From positions 12,921,850-12,985,849 of the forward strand of contig OZ038498.1 in assembly GCA_964036315.1 (NCBI GenBank): a stretch of 64,000 nt of DNA, read 5' to 3'. The notes below the pieces were generated by a model that saw only the letters and a list, made by a program, of their open reading frames with translations, was not told the origin of the DNA and ran no database searches. Positions 44,401 to 55,689 of the stretch are shown here, piece after piece. A program made the position numbers and the translations under genes. This DNA is from Acanthosepion esculentum (Eukaryota; Mollusca; Cephalopoda; Sepiida; Sepiidae). The stretch's first letter is position 1. The number at the start of each line of letters is the position of its first letter.

Positions 44401-45456
44401 TCATTGCCCTTGTTGGCCTGTCCAAAAGAACGAAATGTTTACCTGAGTAAACATCATTGCGCTTATTGGCCTGTCCAAAAGAACGAAATGTTTACCTGAG
44501 TAAACATCGTTGCGCTTGTTGGCCTGTCCAAAAGAACGAAATGTTTACCTGAGTAAACATCATGGCGCTTGTTGGCCGGTCCAAAAGAACGAAATGCTTA
44601 CCTGATTAAACATCATTGCCCTTGTTGGCCTGTCCAAAAGAACGAAATGTTTACCTGATTAAACATCATTGCCCTTGTTGGCCTGTCCAAAAGAACGAAA
44701 TGTTTAGCTGAGTAAACATCATTGCGCTTGTTGGCCAGTCCAAAAGAACGAAATGTTTACCTGATTAAATATCATTGCCCTTGTTGGCCTGTCCAAAAGA
44801 ACGAAATGTTTACCTGAGTAAAAATCATTGCCCTTGTTGGCCTGTCCAAAAGAACGAAATGTTTACCTGAGTAAACATCATTGCGCTTGTTGGCCTGTCC
44901 AAAAGAACGAAATGTTTACCTGAGTAAACATCGTTGCGCTTGTTGGCCGGTCCAAAAGAACGAAATGTTTACCTGAGTAAAAATCATTGCCCTTGTTGGC
45001 CTGTCCAAAAGAACGAAATGTTTACCTGAGTAAACATCATTGCGCTTATTGGCCTGTCCAAAAGAACGAAATGTTTACCTGAGTAAACATCGTTGCGCTT
45101 GTTGGCCGGTCCAAAAGAACGAAATGCTTACCTGATTAAACATCATTGCCCTTGTTGGCCTGTCCAAAAGAACGAAATGTTTAGCTGAGTAAACATCGTT
45201 GCGCTTGTTGGCCTGTCCAAAAGAACGAAATGTTTACCTGAGTAAACATCATTGCCCTTGTTGGCCGGTCCAAAAGAACGAAATGTTTACCTGATTAAAC
45301 ATCATTGCCCTTGTTGGCCTGTCCAAAAGAACGAAATGTTTAGCTGAGTAAACATCATTGCGCTCGTTGGCCAGTCCAAAAGAACGAAATGTTTACCTGA
45401 TTAAATATCATTGCCCTTGTTGGCCTGTCCAAAAGAACGAAATGTTTACCGAGTAA
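38441..45456. repeat. 7 kb satellite of about 132 units of 53 bp
   Basis: The unit runs GAACGAAATGTTTACCTGAG, TAAACATCATTGCGCTTGTT, GGCCTGTCCAAAA. Two main variants alternate irregularly: GAGTAAACATCATTGCGCTT and GATTAAACAACATTGCCCTT. In the first, TGTTTAC-CTGA-GTAAACA is a perfect 7-bp-arm palindrome. Rare markers recur at exact unit multiples: AACAAAATG at 39818 and 41620 (1,802 bases, 34 units), and a 54-base unit with CATTCATTG at 39363 and 41271 (1,908 bases, 36 units). This shows segmental duplication inside the array. The period is not a multiple of three and no long open frame exists. The right edge decays at TTTACCGAGTAATT. Confidence 0.97.
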
Positions 45457-45639
45457 TTCCAGCTCAGAATTATGTCATCGAAATTTAATCAAATAAGAAC
45501 GCTCATAATATAGAGAATTAATATTTTACATCCAATCAGAGTCCGAATTAACAGTAAAATTTAGCTTCTTTTTTTTTTCTTTTCCTTTTTTTTTTTTTAA
45601 CGATCAGACTATTTTAAAATAGCTAGAAATTAGGACGTT

Positions 45640-46200
45640 AAGTGCAACACTGAGATCCGAAGACGTATTGGAATGGGTAAAGACGCATTGTAAAAGCTAG
45701 GCAAAGTATTACGAGACAGGAGGGTTTCGTTGGTGACGAAGAAAAGAGTACTGAGCTGCTACGTGACATCTGTCCTCCTTTCCGGCAACACATTTTTGAC
45801 GGCCTTCTCAAAGATGAGAAGAGCTTCGAGCCAACATAGGTATGGTTCTACAGAACGATGCTAGGGTGTCATGGACCGAGCGTGTGAGAAACGATGAGGT
45901 TTTGGAAAGGATACAAACAAGTAGTTACCTTATACTTAACATCTGGAAGAGGCAGATGAAATATCTGGGAGAAGTAATAAGAAAGGAAAGCTTGAAGAAT
46001 CTGATGCACACAGGTCGAATAGAGAGAAAGAGAGACAAAGGAAAGCAATGCATGGCATACTTGGCGGGCTTAAGCAAGTAGATGACAGATTATAGCCTGA
46101 GGGAGTAGCAAAGGGACAAAACTTATTGAGAGCTACAAGGAATGTAGGAAGTGGAGAGCCATGATCGCCTACATCCTGAAGGGACACGGCACATAAAAGG
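45640..46200 (+). pseudogene. LINE RT C-terminal and 3' end remnant, right of the 53-bp satellite
   Basis: Across frames it reads EIRRRIGMGKDAL, then RRVSLVTKKRVLSCYVTSVL, YGSTER, RVRNDEVLERIQT and LILNIWKRQMKYLGEVIRKE, with AMIAYILKGHGT-like sequence at the 3' end. This is the same family as 37591-37990 but extends further 5'. Both lie in the same orientation on either side of the satellite. Confidence 0.7.
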
Positions 46201-46639
46201 AAAGAGGTTAGTCTATTTTCTTTCAAAGTCACGTGATATACCTTTCAGAATTCCGATTTCACAAATTTTAGTATTTTTCAGTGTCGTCTGCTTTCAGTTT
46301 CTGTTGCTGAATGACAGGTTTTTAAAAAAATCTGTCTTATCAGCAAAACCTTCGGCAAGAACTTTTTCTTATGCATGTACAGAGATGCAAATATAAGGTA
46401 AATTTTGAAATTTCTTCTTAGTTTACCCATCCAGCCGCTATCGAGGCTTTTTGCAATTTCGCGAATACCAGATACAATCTGCTTGTTCAAGCGCTATAGG
46501 CCACAAGAATCATTTTTTCCTGTTATAACAACATAATAGCTTTGATTATAAAAGACGCCATTTTGTCTCTTCTCGTGACATGCAAACATTCCCGCAATGA
46601 GTCCAAGTCGTTGTTCGCTGATATTACAGCCTCTCACAA
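46201..46639. other. No recognised feature
   Basis: Moderately AT-rich DNA; only short open frames without recognisable domains. Confidence 0.5.
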
Positions 46640-47770
46640 TTTTGTTTCTAGTTACTACTGGTGGTTCGTTAAGAGTGATTAATAATGTTTAAGCTATCAA
46701 TCCCCACTCTCCTCAATCAATTTAGAGTGCCATCATTCTCTGTCAATAAAGGAAAATTATGTGATCAAATTCTCTTCAAATTCTACTATTGACTTCCCAC
46801 TTAGAACCGAGTTTCTAATGTGGGACATACATAGATCTCTTGTTCATGATTTCTGCTACCATCTCTAAACTTGATCGCCACAAAGTATGTCGGTTCAATG
46901 GTATCCTTGCATTAAGAAATGGGACCCTGAACTGAACCCTATTCGTCCCAGTCTCTACAATAGATACTTTGCTGACTCTTGCTTTCTAGATTGTTCGATT
47001 ATTCTGTAGTTCTATCAATCTATTCAATCTTCTTCTCTTTGGCCAAGTATTAAATACTCTAATCAACTCAGAATTAATTAAGCATCTAACCTCGCATCAG
47101 GAGGCTCAGACCAACAAAATGAATTTCACTTCTCTAAATAAAACGCTGTGTTCATAGTTATTGCTTTTGTCAAATTTTAGACAAGAATGGTTAAGCTCGG
47201 GTTGTGGCTTTAAATATTTCGAAGGCTTTTCACAGGATTTGGCATGCTGGTCTTCAAAAGTTGAAAGTTTTTGGCGTTTCTGACCGTTTCATGAACTTGA
47301 TTCAATCTTTCTTATCTAAAGTTGTCATGGACGGCCACTCCACTAGATCTTTTTGCATCAATACGGATATCCCCAGGACTCTATTCTTGAACCCGTAATG
47401 TTCCTTATTTTCACCAACAAATTTCCTGATGTTAACACTTCTCGACTCGGTAGCTATGCAGATGACACAACTATTTATTTGCTTTTAAACCGAAACTACT
47501 CTCTAATAATCACCTTGTGAAGAATTTTCTTGCCTTCCAGAAACATAGTTAATGATAACCTCCAGAAGAGAAAGTCACTGTGCCTTGGTCTCACGTCTTC
47601 TACTGATAATATTGAATCAATTTCTAAATCTGCTGCTCGAAAAGTCGGTTCAATCTGCCGTGCTAGACAATTTTTCTCACCGGAATCGATCTTGCACTTT
47701 TATAAGTTTACCATTTGTCTGTGCATTGAATATAGTCCAAATTATTGAGAGACAATTATGTTGTTTGCAA
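46640..47770 (+). pseudogene. Decayed Jockey/CR1-group LINE
   Basis: A relative of the LINE at 14211-16013. Matches include KFSSNSTIDFP (upstream region), ISKLDRHK (cf. ISNLDHHK), SLYNRYFADSCFLDC (cf. KLYNRCLKKSCFPDC), ALNISKAFHRIWHAGL (motif A; the first Asp of DISKAFD is lost), GSYADDTTIYLL (motif C, kept) and VGSICRARQFFSPESIL (cf. VGSLCRARKCFSPESIL). Multiple stops and deletions show it is an old inactive copy of the same family. Confidence 0.8.
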
Positions 47771-47840
47771 TTTTTTACATGGAAGAAGAAGGCTGAGTAG
47801 ATAGAGGGTTAGTAGACAAAGTGTAAAGTAAAAATCAACA

Positions 47841-47949
<109 letters not shown>

Positions 47950-48234
47950 ATGTAAACACTCCAACGAGTGCACAGGATTGCCTCGTCAGTGATGTTATGA
48001 CTTGGGGTCATGACAAGTTTCGGGTCTTGCAACATGATACTTGTTCGCCCAAGAGACCCTTCTGAAACAGTACTATTCCGGCAGGCGATCCTGAAGCAAA
48101 ATATCCGCCAAGCACGCAACAAATGGATACATTAAGTAACTGCCACTGCTGATCTTGAAATTACAAGCGACCAATCATTAACGACCTACGTCACTTCTTT
48201 CTCAGCCAAGACAAATAAAAAAAAAGAATGGACA

Positions 48235-48235
<1 letters not shown>

Positions 48236-48286
<51 letters not shown>
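48236..48286. repeat. (TA)n microsatellite
   Basis: About 25 uninterrupted TA units. Confidence 0.95.
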
Positions 48287-48290
<4 letters not shown>

Positions 48291-48427
48291 CAACAAACTC
48301 ATCACTAAATGTAGATCATTACACTGAATTTTGTTAATTTTGGGAGTTCATGATGTCGGCCACGTAGCTATACACAATGTTGTCATTTTGTGCTATTCAA
48401 AACGATCATGAGTAGATGTCGGTCATA

Positions 48428-49382
48428 CAGTGCTGGTCGATAAAAGTGACACACCTGATTTTTTTTACTAAATGTTCTCTTCTCCGATGAAACGAAAGTT
48501 GAGCTAAATTCAAAGGATAAGCGATCTAAAATCCGAAGAAGAAGCTTTGAAAGCTCTTTGAATTTAGCAGTAAGTACTGTCAAGCATCCGTTCAGTATAA
48601 TGTTCTGGGGATGCTTTTCTTTTCATGGAACTGGTTTCTTAAAACCTATTGAAAAGACCATCAGGAGCGAGCAGTACAAGAGAATTTTAGAGTCTTGTCT
48701 GCTCCCTTCTGCTGAAAGGGTGCAAATCGACCCCACCAAGCTCATTTTTATGCAGGATAATGCTCCCTGTCACAAATCAAATTTGATGAAGGAATAATTT
48801 GATGAGAAGAAGGTGAGTGTTATGACATGGCCACCCCAATCTCCTGACCTCAACCCCATAGAAAACTTATGGCGCATTATAAAGTACAGGCTCTCGAGAA
48901 AGCAGTTGAGCAACAAAGAGGATTTGATTGTGAATTTCATATCCGAATGGAATTCAATGCTTGGAGATGAGATTTGCCAGAACCTAATCAAGTCAATGCC
49001 AAAAAGGGTTGAAAAGTTTATTCAAAATTGACGAGGATCCATAGATTATTAAATATTTCGAACTATATTACCTATTATAAATAAATTATACCTCTATTAT
49101 TCTTTATTTAAAGCTGTTCGGTTATGTTTCTATTGATTACTAGTTGCAGGAAATAAGTGAGTCACTTTTTTTGCACAGTGTTTTTTCCTAAATCTCATTT
49201 ACATCTAAAATTATAATTATCAATAGAATACCTTAGGGTGAGTAAACTTTTTTTACTAGGTGGTCGGGAAGGGGTCTTTATATTAGTAAGATTAAAAATT
49301 AGTTCGACCCCAAAAAACAATAGGCGAAAAAATGTTTAAGTAAAAAAAAAATCACGTGAGTCACTTTTATTGAACAGCACTG
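48428..49382 (+). mobile_element. Tc1/mariner transposon, internally deleted, TA target site
   Basis: Left terminal repeat CAGTGCTGGTCGATAAAAGT (48428 onward), then GAC.CACCTGATTTTTTTTAC. The right end read on the minus strand from 49382 is CAGTGCTGTTCAATAAAAGT with the same continuation. Both ends are flanked by TA (48426-48427 and 49383-49384), the Tc1/mariner target duplication. A third partial terminal-repeat copy lies inside at 49153-49180. At 955 bases it is shorter than a full Tc1 because the region encoding the N-terminal DNA-binding domain is deleted. Confidence 0.88.
48474..49031 (+). pseudogene. Tc1-type DD34E transposase, catalytic half, one in-frame stop
   Basis: The frame opens NVLFSDETKVELN directly after the left terminal repeat; SDET holds the first catalytic Asp. 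It continues VKHPFSIMFWGCFSFHGTGF, then KLIFMQDNAPCHKSN (second Asp), a TAA at 48795-48797, and in the same frame MTWPPQSPDLNPIENLWRI with the catalytic Glu exactly 34 residues after the second Asp. It ends at 49031. Only the one stop and the missing N-terminus separate it from an intact catalytic domain, so the copy is young compared with the other mariner fragments here. Confidence 0.85.
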
Positions 49383-49384
49383 TA

Positions 49385-49790
49385 ATATTTGATTACGCTA
49401 AATGTTTTATTTTTACTTAAGTTCACCTTGTAAAAGGCCCAACAGTTCCTAAAGGTAGAGAATTACTGAAGGAAGTATATGATATGAATGTAAAAGGAGG
49501 AAGTGAAGATTGCAGGGAAATGACGGATAGATAACTGCTGACCATACAATTGAAGCAGTTAAACTTGTAATATTCTGTAGAGCATACAAACGGGAGTGCG
49601 ATCCACAAAGTAGTAATTTTGGAGAAGAAACTTTTGAGATGGTAGCACTAAAGGATGGAACTTGTTGGAACATTTGCCATGGAACTAGCAATAGAGTAGC
49701 ATTAGGTCTGCGAGAAAGGGGATACAGGGTGGAAATCTTTTTAAAAAATCAGGTGAGTCACTTTTATCGAACAGCACTGCACAAAATAGG
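49385..49790. repeat. Segment ending in a second Tc1 terminal repeat
   Basis: The minus strand from 49789 reads CAGTGCTGTTCGATAAAAGT, then GACTCACCTGATTTTTT, the same terminal repeat as the neighbouring Tc1. The plus-strand interior encodes pieces like KGRELLKEVYDMNVKG (near 49450), possibly the transposase N-terminus missing from the adjacent copy. That would make this a rearranged remainder of the same or a sister element. Uncertain. Confidence 0.45.
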
Positions 49791-50985
49791 TTCAGACGTA
49801 CACAAATGAATTCAACTAAATTCAATGATTAGCCGTGGTAAATCCATTTATGTTTTCTCACTTGTGCCGCTGTTGTAGTTCAATATAAATAATGAAGAAA
49901 AACTCTGCATAGATAATAAAATAAATTTGAAATGCAATATATGCCGATGTAAACATGCGCTCGACAAAGCAACGCAGTTATTAAGAAAAAGATGGAAAGA
50001 TAAAAACTAAAATAGAAAAGAAAAGAGACATTATAAGGAAATGCATCTGCTTCACAACAACCAAAACTGAATGTCGGAGCTGACAAAATTGCCGAAATTC
50101 ATTTTTAAAAAATTCCACTACTTGGCAACAAGCTTTAAAATTGCCTGGAGAAACAAAACATCTCAAAACGAGGGACCAGAGCAAAAGAAGCCAAATCTAA
50201 AAATACTACAAGTAATTGCAAAACGTTTTTTAAAAAATTCTACTCGTACAAATCGAGCGGGAAATATCCTCTTTGATGGAAAGTAGAGAACTGTTTGAAA
50301 AAAGAAAAAGCTTGTAGCAAACTGACGTGCAAATATTTGAGGTGGGGAAATACATAAAATTATCATACAGTTTTATTTTATTCAGAAGTTATTTTGTTTA
50401 GCGTTATGTTTTTATCAATAGTGTCTGTGAAATTTAGGATTGTAAAATAAGTTGTTGCATTTTCGTAGGTACCCTGTAACAGAATAGACAGCGCTTTAAG
50501 CAGCTTGAAGGTGAAAACAAACAATAGAAAACAATTTGAACAATGAAAGATCTGAGATTATAAATTCATGATTATATGCCAATTTCTAAATTGGAATTGT
50601 TCCATCTTATAGGCCCCTTTGGCAAGTCGTTGCAGTTGAACATCAGTTTTCTTCTGTTTTTTTTTAATAAAATCCTGGCTAAAATTTCTGCTGAAATAAA
50701 GATGACGGTTCGAACTTTGAAACGGAAGATGCCTCAACGAGGGACAGACAGACAAACAGACTGACAGGCGCACAGCAATTTGTAGAAACAGTGTTCAAAC
50801 TATTTAAAAGACTTTTGCTACTGCTAGAGGCCCTTAAAGTGCAAGGAAAATACGAAGGCTATAAAAGTTAGAGATGAAAAAAAGTTTGCGATATTATCGG
50901 TATGCAATCTATAATTAACAGTCAGGAAAGTGAGAATTAAATTCAGTTTTAACAGTGACAATTCAATTCATACAGTACGCGGAAT
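49791..50985. other. AT-rich non-coding stretch
   Basis: No recognised gene. Short open frames at 50071 and 50576 are not conserved in any way I can see. Confidence 0.5.
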
Positions 50986-51660
50986 ATTATGAAAAACAAC
51001 TACAACTGGAGTATAGCAGAAAAAACATCATCAACCAAATAACATCCGAATCGAAAATTGAACAAAATGAGCATATTACAGGGGATACTGGGAAGAGAAA
51101 ATAATGGTTTCTAGTGACGAAGGCAAAATAGTGTTATATCCTAATGCAAGAAAATATATAAGAATCCTAGTGGAAGAAAGAAACAATGCTAAATACACCA
51201 CAAAAACTGTAAAATTTAATAGTTTAAATTGCGTCAAAACCGAATGTAGAATAAAATTGGTAAAAGTTTATGAAAATCTAAACAGCGAAAACTATATTTG
51301 TTTACTACGATCTAATTTTCGGTAATACTAAGATAATGGAGAATTCTTCCGGCATGATGGTGCTGCTCGCTGCACATAACATGCAATAATTATGTTTCTT
51401 GAGGATGAGGATGTTCAATTGTTGGAAAAATAATCAATATAATGACCTGATCTCAATAGAATTGAACCATTATGGCGGGAGCTGAAAAAATAATTACTTC
51501 AACGAAAACCAGGCAAATCTCAGCAGCTCTGGGCTTGCTGTCAATTACTGGAAATTGTTCCATTCAATGCGACATGGAATTCAGAAGATTATTCGAGTCA
51601 ACGTTAGAAATAATAATTACGAACTACATGCGTTGACGTTTTGGAGATTCTGTAATAATA
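50986..51660 (+). pseudogene. Decayed Tc1/mariner transposase, second family
   Basis: 51104-51325 reads VSSDEGKIVLYPNARKYIR (first catalytic Asp in SDEG), then TTKTVKFN and KLVKVYENLNSENYICLL, in line with Tc1 transposases (SDES...GRKYVR...). Downstream FRHDGAARCT holds the second Asp, and after several stops PDLNRIEPLWRELKK holds the catalytic Glu. Key stops and indels make it inactive. No terminal repeats were recognised. Confidence 0.7.
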
Positions 51661-52370
51661 AACATCATTGCAATAATAAAGATTGAATATCACTTTAACA
51701 ATAGAGGTCACTATAACAATAAAGATCACTTCAAAAATAAAGATTTAATAATATAGATCAATTTAATAATAAAGGTTTAATACTAAAGATTACTAAATAA
51801 TAAAGATCAATTTAATAATAAAGATTAAATAATAAAGATCACTGTAATAATAAAGATAAATTTAATAATAAAGATTTTATACTAAAGATCACTGTAATAA
51901 TAAAGATCAATTTAAATAATATAGATTAAATAATAAAGATCAATTTCATAATAAAGATTTAATAATAAAGATTACTGTAATAATAAAGACCAATTTAATA
52001 ATAAAGATTTAATAATAAATATCACTGTAATAAAGGTCAATTTAATAATAAAGATTTAATACTAAAGATCACTGTAATACTAAAGATCATTGCAATAATA
52101 TAGATTAAATAATAAAGATCAATTTAATAATAAAGATTTAATATTAAGATCACTGTAATAACAAATATCAATTTAATAATAAAGATTTAATAATAAAGAT
52201 CACTGTAATAATAAAGATCAATTTAATTATAAAGATTTAATAATAACAAACACTGTAATAATAAAGAGCATTGTAATAATAAAGATTTAATAATAAACAT
52301 CACTGTAATAATAAAGATACATTTAATAATAAAGATTTAATACTCAAGATCACTGTAATAATAAAGATCA
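51661..52370. repeat. AT-rich minisatellite based on AATAATAAAGAT
   Basis: Irregular alternation of AATAATAAAGATCACTGT, AATAATAAAGATCAATTT and AATAATAAAGATTT for about 700 bases. It passes directly, without spacer, into the 30-bp satellite at 52371. Confidence 0.92.
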
Positions 52371-54012
52371 GTTTATCGTCATACCCAGGACGCGGATGTA
52401 GTTTATCGTCTCACCCTGGATTCACATATTATTTATCGTCATACCCAGGACGCGGATGTAGTTTATCGTCATACCCAGAACTTGCATGTAGTTTATCGTC
52501 ATACCCATGACCTGGATGTAGTTTATCGTCTCACCCTGGACGCACATTTACTTTATCGTCATACCCAGGACGTAGATTTAGTTCATCGTCATAGCGAGTA
52601 CGCGGATGTAGTTTATCGTCATACCCAGGTCGCGGATGTAATTTATCGTCATACCCAGGACCCGGATGTAGTTTATCGTCTCACCCAGGACGCGGATGTA
52701 GTATATCGTCTCACCCAGTACGCGCATGTAGTTTATCGTCATACCCAGTACGCGCATGTAGTTTATCGTCATACCCAGGACGCGGATGTAGTTTATCGTC
52801 ATACCCAGGATGCTGATGTAGTTTATTGTCTCATCAGAACGCGGATGCAGTATATGGTCTCACCCAGGACGCGCATGTAGTTTATCATCATAGCCAGGAC
52901 GCAGATATACGTTATCGTCATATCCTTGACGCGGATGTAGTTTATCGTTATACCCAGTACGCGCATGTAGTTTATCGTCATAGCCAAGGCGCAGATGTAG
53001 TTTATCCTCACATCCTGGCCCCAGATGTAGTATATCGTCATACCCAGGACGCGCATGTAATTTATCGTCATAGGCAGGACGCAGTGGTAGTTTATCGTCA
53101 TATTATACTGGACGCGGATGTAGTTTATCGTCTCACCCAGGACGCACATGTACTTTATCTTCATACCGAGGACGTAGATGTAGTTTATCGTCTCACCAGA
53201 ACGTGGATGTAGTATATGTTCTCACCCAGTACGCGCATGTATTTTATCGTCATATCCTGGATACGGATGTAGTTTATCCTCATACCCCGGACGTAGATGT
53301 AGTTTATCGTCTCACCCAGGAAGCACATGTAGTTTATCGTCATACCCAGGACGCGGATGTAGTTTATCGTCATACCAAGAACTTGCATGTAGTTTATCTT
53401 CATATCCTGGACGTGTATTTAGTTTATCGTCATACCCAGTAAGCGGATGTAGTATATCGTCTCACCCAGGACGCGGAGGTAGTTTATCGTTTCACCCATG
53501 GCGCGCATGTAGTTTATCCTCATAGCCTGGACGCGGATGTAGTTTATCGTCTTACCTAGGACGCGGATGTAGTTTATCGTCATACCCAGAATTCGCATGT
53601 AGTTTATTGTCATACCCAGGACGCGGATGTAGTTTATTGTCATACCAAGAACTCACATGTAGTTTATCGTCAGACCCAGGACGCGGATATAGTTTATCGT
53701 CATACCCAGGACGCGGATGTGGTATATCGTCTCACGGAGGACGCGCATGTAGTTTATCTTCATAGCCAGGGCGCAGATGTAGTTTATCGTCATATCCTGG
53801 ACGTGGATGTAGTTTATCGTCTCACCCAGGGTGCGCATGTAGTTTATCCTCATAGCCAGGGCACGGATGTAGTTTAACTTCATACCCTGGACGCGGATGT
53901 AGTTTATCGTCAACCCAGGACGGAGATGTAGTTTATCGTCATACCCAGGATGCGGATGAAGTTTATCGTCATACCCAGGACGCGGAAGTAATTTATCGTC
54001 ATACCCAGGACG
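52371..54012. repeat. 30-bp satellite, about 55 units
   Basis: The consensus unit is GTTTATCGTCATACCCAGGA plus CGCGGATGTA. Two main variants differ at the start of the middle part (CATACCC or CTCACCC) and at GCGGATG or GCGCATG. Because 30 is a multiple of three, several frames stay open for long distances on both strands (VVYRHTQDAD on plus, TINYIRVLGM on minus). They shift frame at indels, lack any known domain, and have no start context, so I treat them as non-coding. The same unit occurs in the insertion at 28461-28931. Confidence 0.95.
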
Positions 54013-55689
54013 GGAAAATATATGGGTAAAATCAGAAAGATTATAAGAAAAGCAATTAGAAATTTAATAAAAACGAGGAACAAGTGGGCATTATGAATTG
54101 CAATTATTTTGAACACTTCGTTGGCTGGACGAGCGACAAAAAAATAAAATTAATTACAATACACAAATTCTGTAATCATAAGTTACTGATTTTACGTTGA
54201 AAGGTGAAAGATATTTTATCCAAAGCAAATAAAATGAGTGATAAGATGAAGATTGTGTAAAACATTTGCGTTCACCTGCATGAAAAAAAAATAATATGAA
54301 AAAAAAAGCATGAATACAAACAATTGGTTGTAGAAGAAAATAAAATGCATGTTACTCTGGAATTTTGAAATCCAGACAAACGACATCATCCAGTCGAGTA
54401 GTGTAGATCCTGCTGTTGTGCAAAAATTAATGAACATCAGTGGAGTTACAGATGTACGTGTGTCAGCGAAAGTTAATATATTCTAGCAGCCTGCAGGAAA
54501 TCGGTCGATAATTGAAGGCATTATGACATTAAATGGCAGTACTGTTGCTTGTGAGAAAACTGATATAAATTTGCGATTCAATTTCCAGTCAAAACTGTTA
54601 TTATCCTAGTGTAATAATTATCATTCACGGGTATGCGGTTGTATGAAATATCTCTTGGAGTTGAACGACCCTCTCACATAGTTCAGTACTTATTGAAATC
54701 GGGTAGGCAGAGCTCGCTAACATTTGTTAGTAGTCTGTCTCGGAGAAAGATCACTCTTATTTCAAAACAGGGGTAGATGGGACTACTTAACCACTTTGAT
54801 GTCACCACTTTAAGTGAACATCAAATTCATGATGAGGGCGGGTGAAGTGCGATTTGCTAGCCATTGTCCTCGTAATGGCTGTAGGACCTATGGACGTCAC
54901 CTCTTCCAAACATAAAACGGATGTGTTTGGTGGCGTAACAGAATGAGGAATCTGAGAGCCGAGTTCAAATTTCAACCGAATTCATTTACTTGAGAAAGGT
55001 TTAAATCCACCTCTTCCCCTCCTCCATCCTACTGCATATACTGAACTCGCTACACAAGCGCAATCAATCTGGTAAGGGGTTAAAATTCTTGCCCTATTGG
55101 GGATTTGTGGAATTCGTTGAGCAGCAGAATCTCGTTGAATCCGTTCTATTGCCAGTCCTGTAACGATTGCAGGAAGATTTCCGCCACAAGGATTCTCGTC
55201 ACCAAGATGCCTCTACTATTCGACGAACTTCCCTGGCCGACACATCCAACAGATTTGCCTCCATTGATCCTATATAACGCATCATGAAATGACGACTCGT
55301 TCAGTTCTTCTTTTTTGACAACGTTAACGATCACGTCTCTCCACAACATCTAGTCCTTTTGTAGTCCTTAGTGAAGTGTTTCCTTTTGCTATATCTTTCA
55401 ACAACTTACACAATTTCGTTAGGTAGTTTATGCGCTGCCTCCTTCTATCTTTCTATCTTTCTTGCCTCGTCAAATTTTCCCAGCCCTCTTTCATCATTAT
55501 GTGCCTTAAAAATTTCAACTCTTTATTTCTGACGCTAAGCATAAGTATTATTTATGTTTACATTCAAATCTAAATCACCGTCGTTGCTCACGTGTTCAAA
55601 TCCATAGTATTATCAGTATCGCTCTGTAGAACTACATACAGTATATTACTATTAAATCTAAGTATTGTAATATATTCCTTCTATGCCCA
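54013..55689. other. Non-coding stretch with one tRNA-like segment
   Basis: No gene was found. At 54930-54985 TGGCGTAACAGAATG and GAGTTCAAATTTC resemble the A and B boxes of a tRNA-derived SINE head at plausible spacing, but no body could be assigned. Confidence 0.4.

Noticed and set aside
38441..45456. CRISPR-like array of regular repeats
   Set aside because: The 53-bp units are contiguous with no unique spacers, and the context is an animal genome full of retroelements. It is a satellite.
52482..53913. Long frames of decapeptide repeats on both strands, possible repetitive protein
   Set aside because: Explained by a 30-bp satellite whose period is divisible by three; frames break at indels and both strands are equally open.
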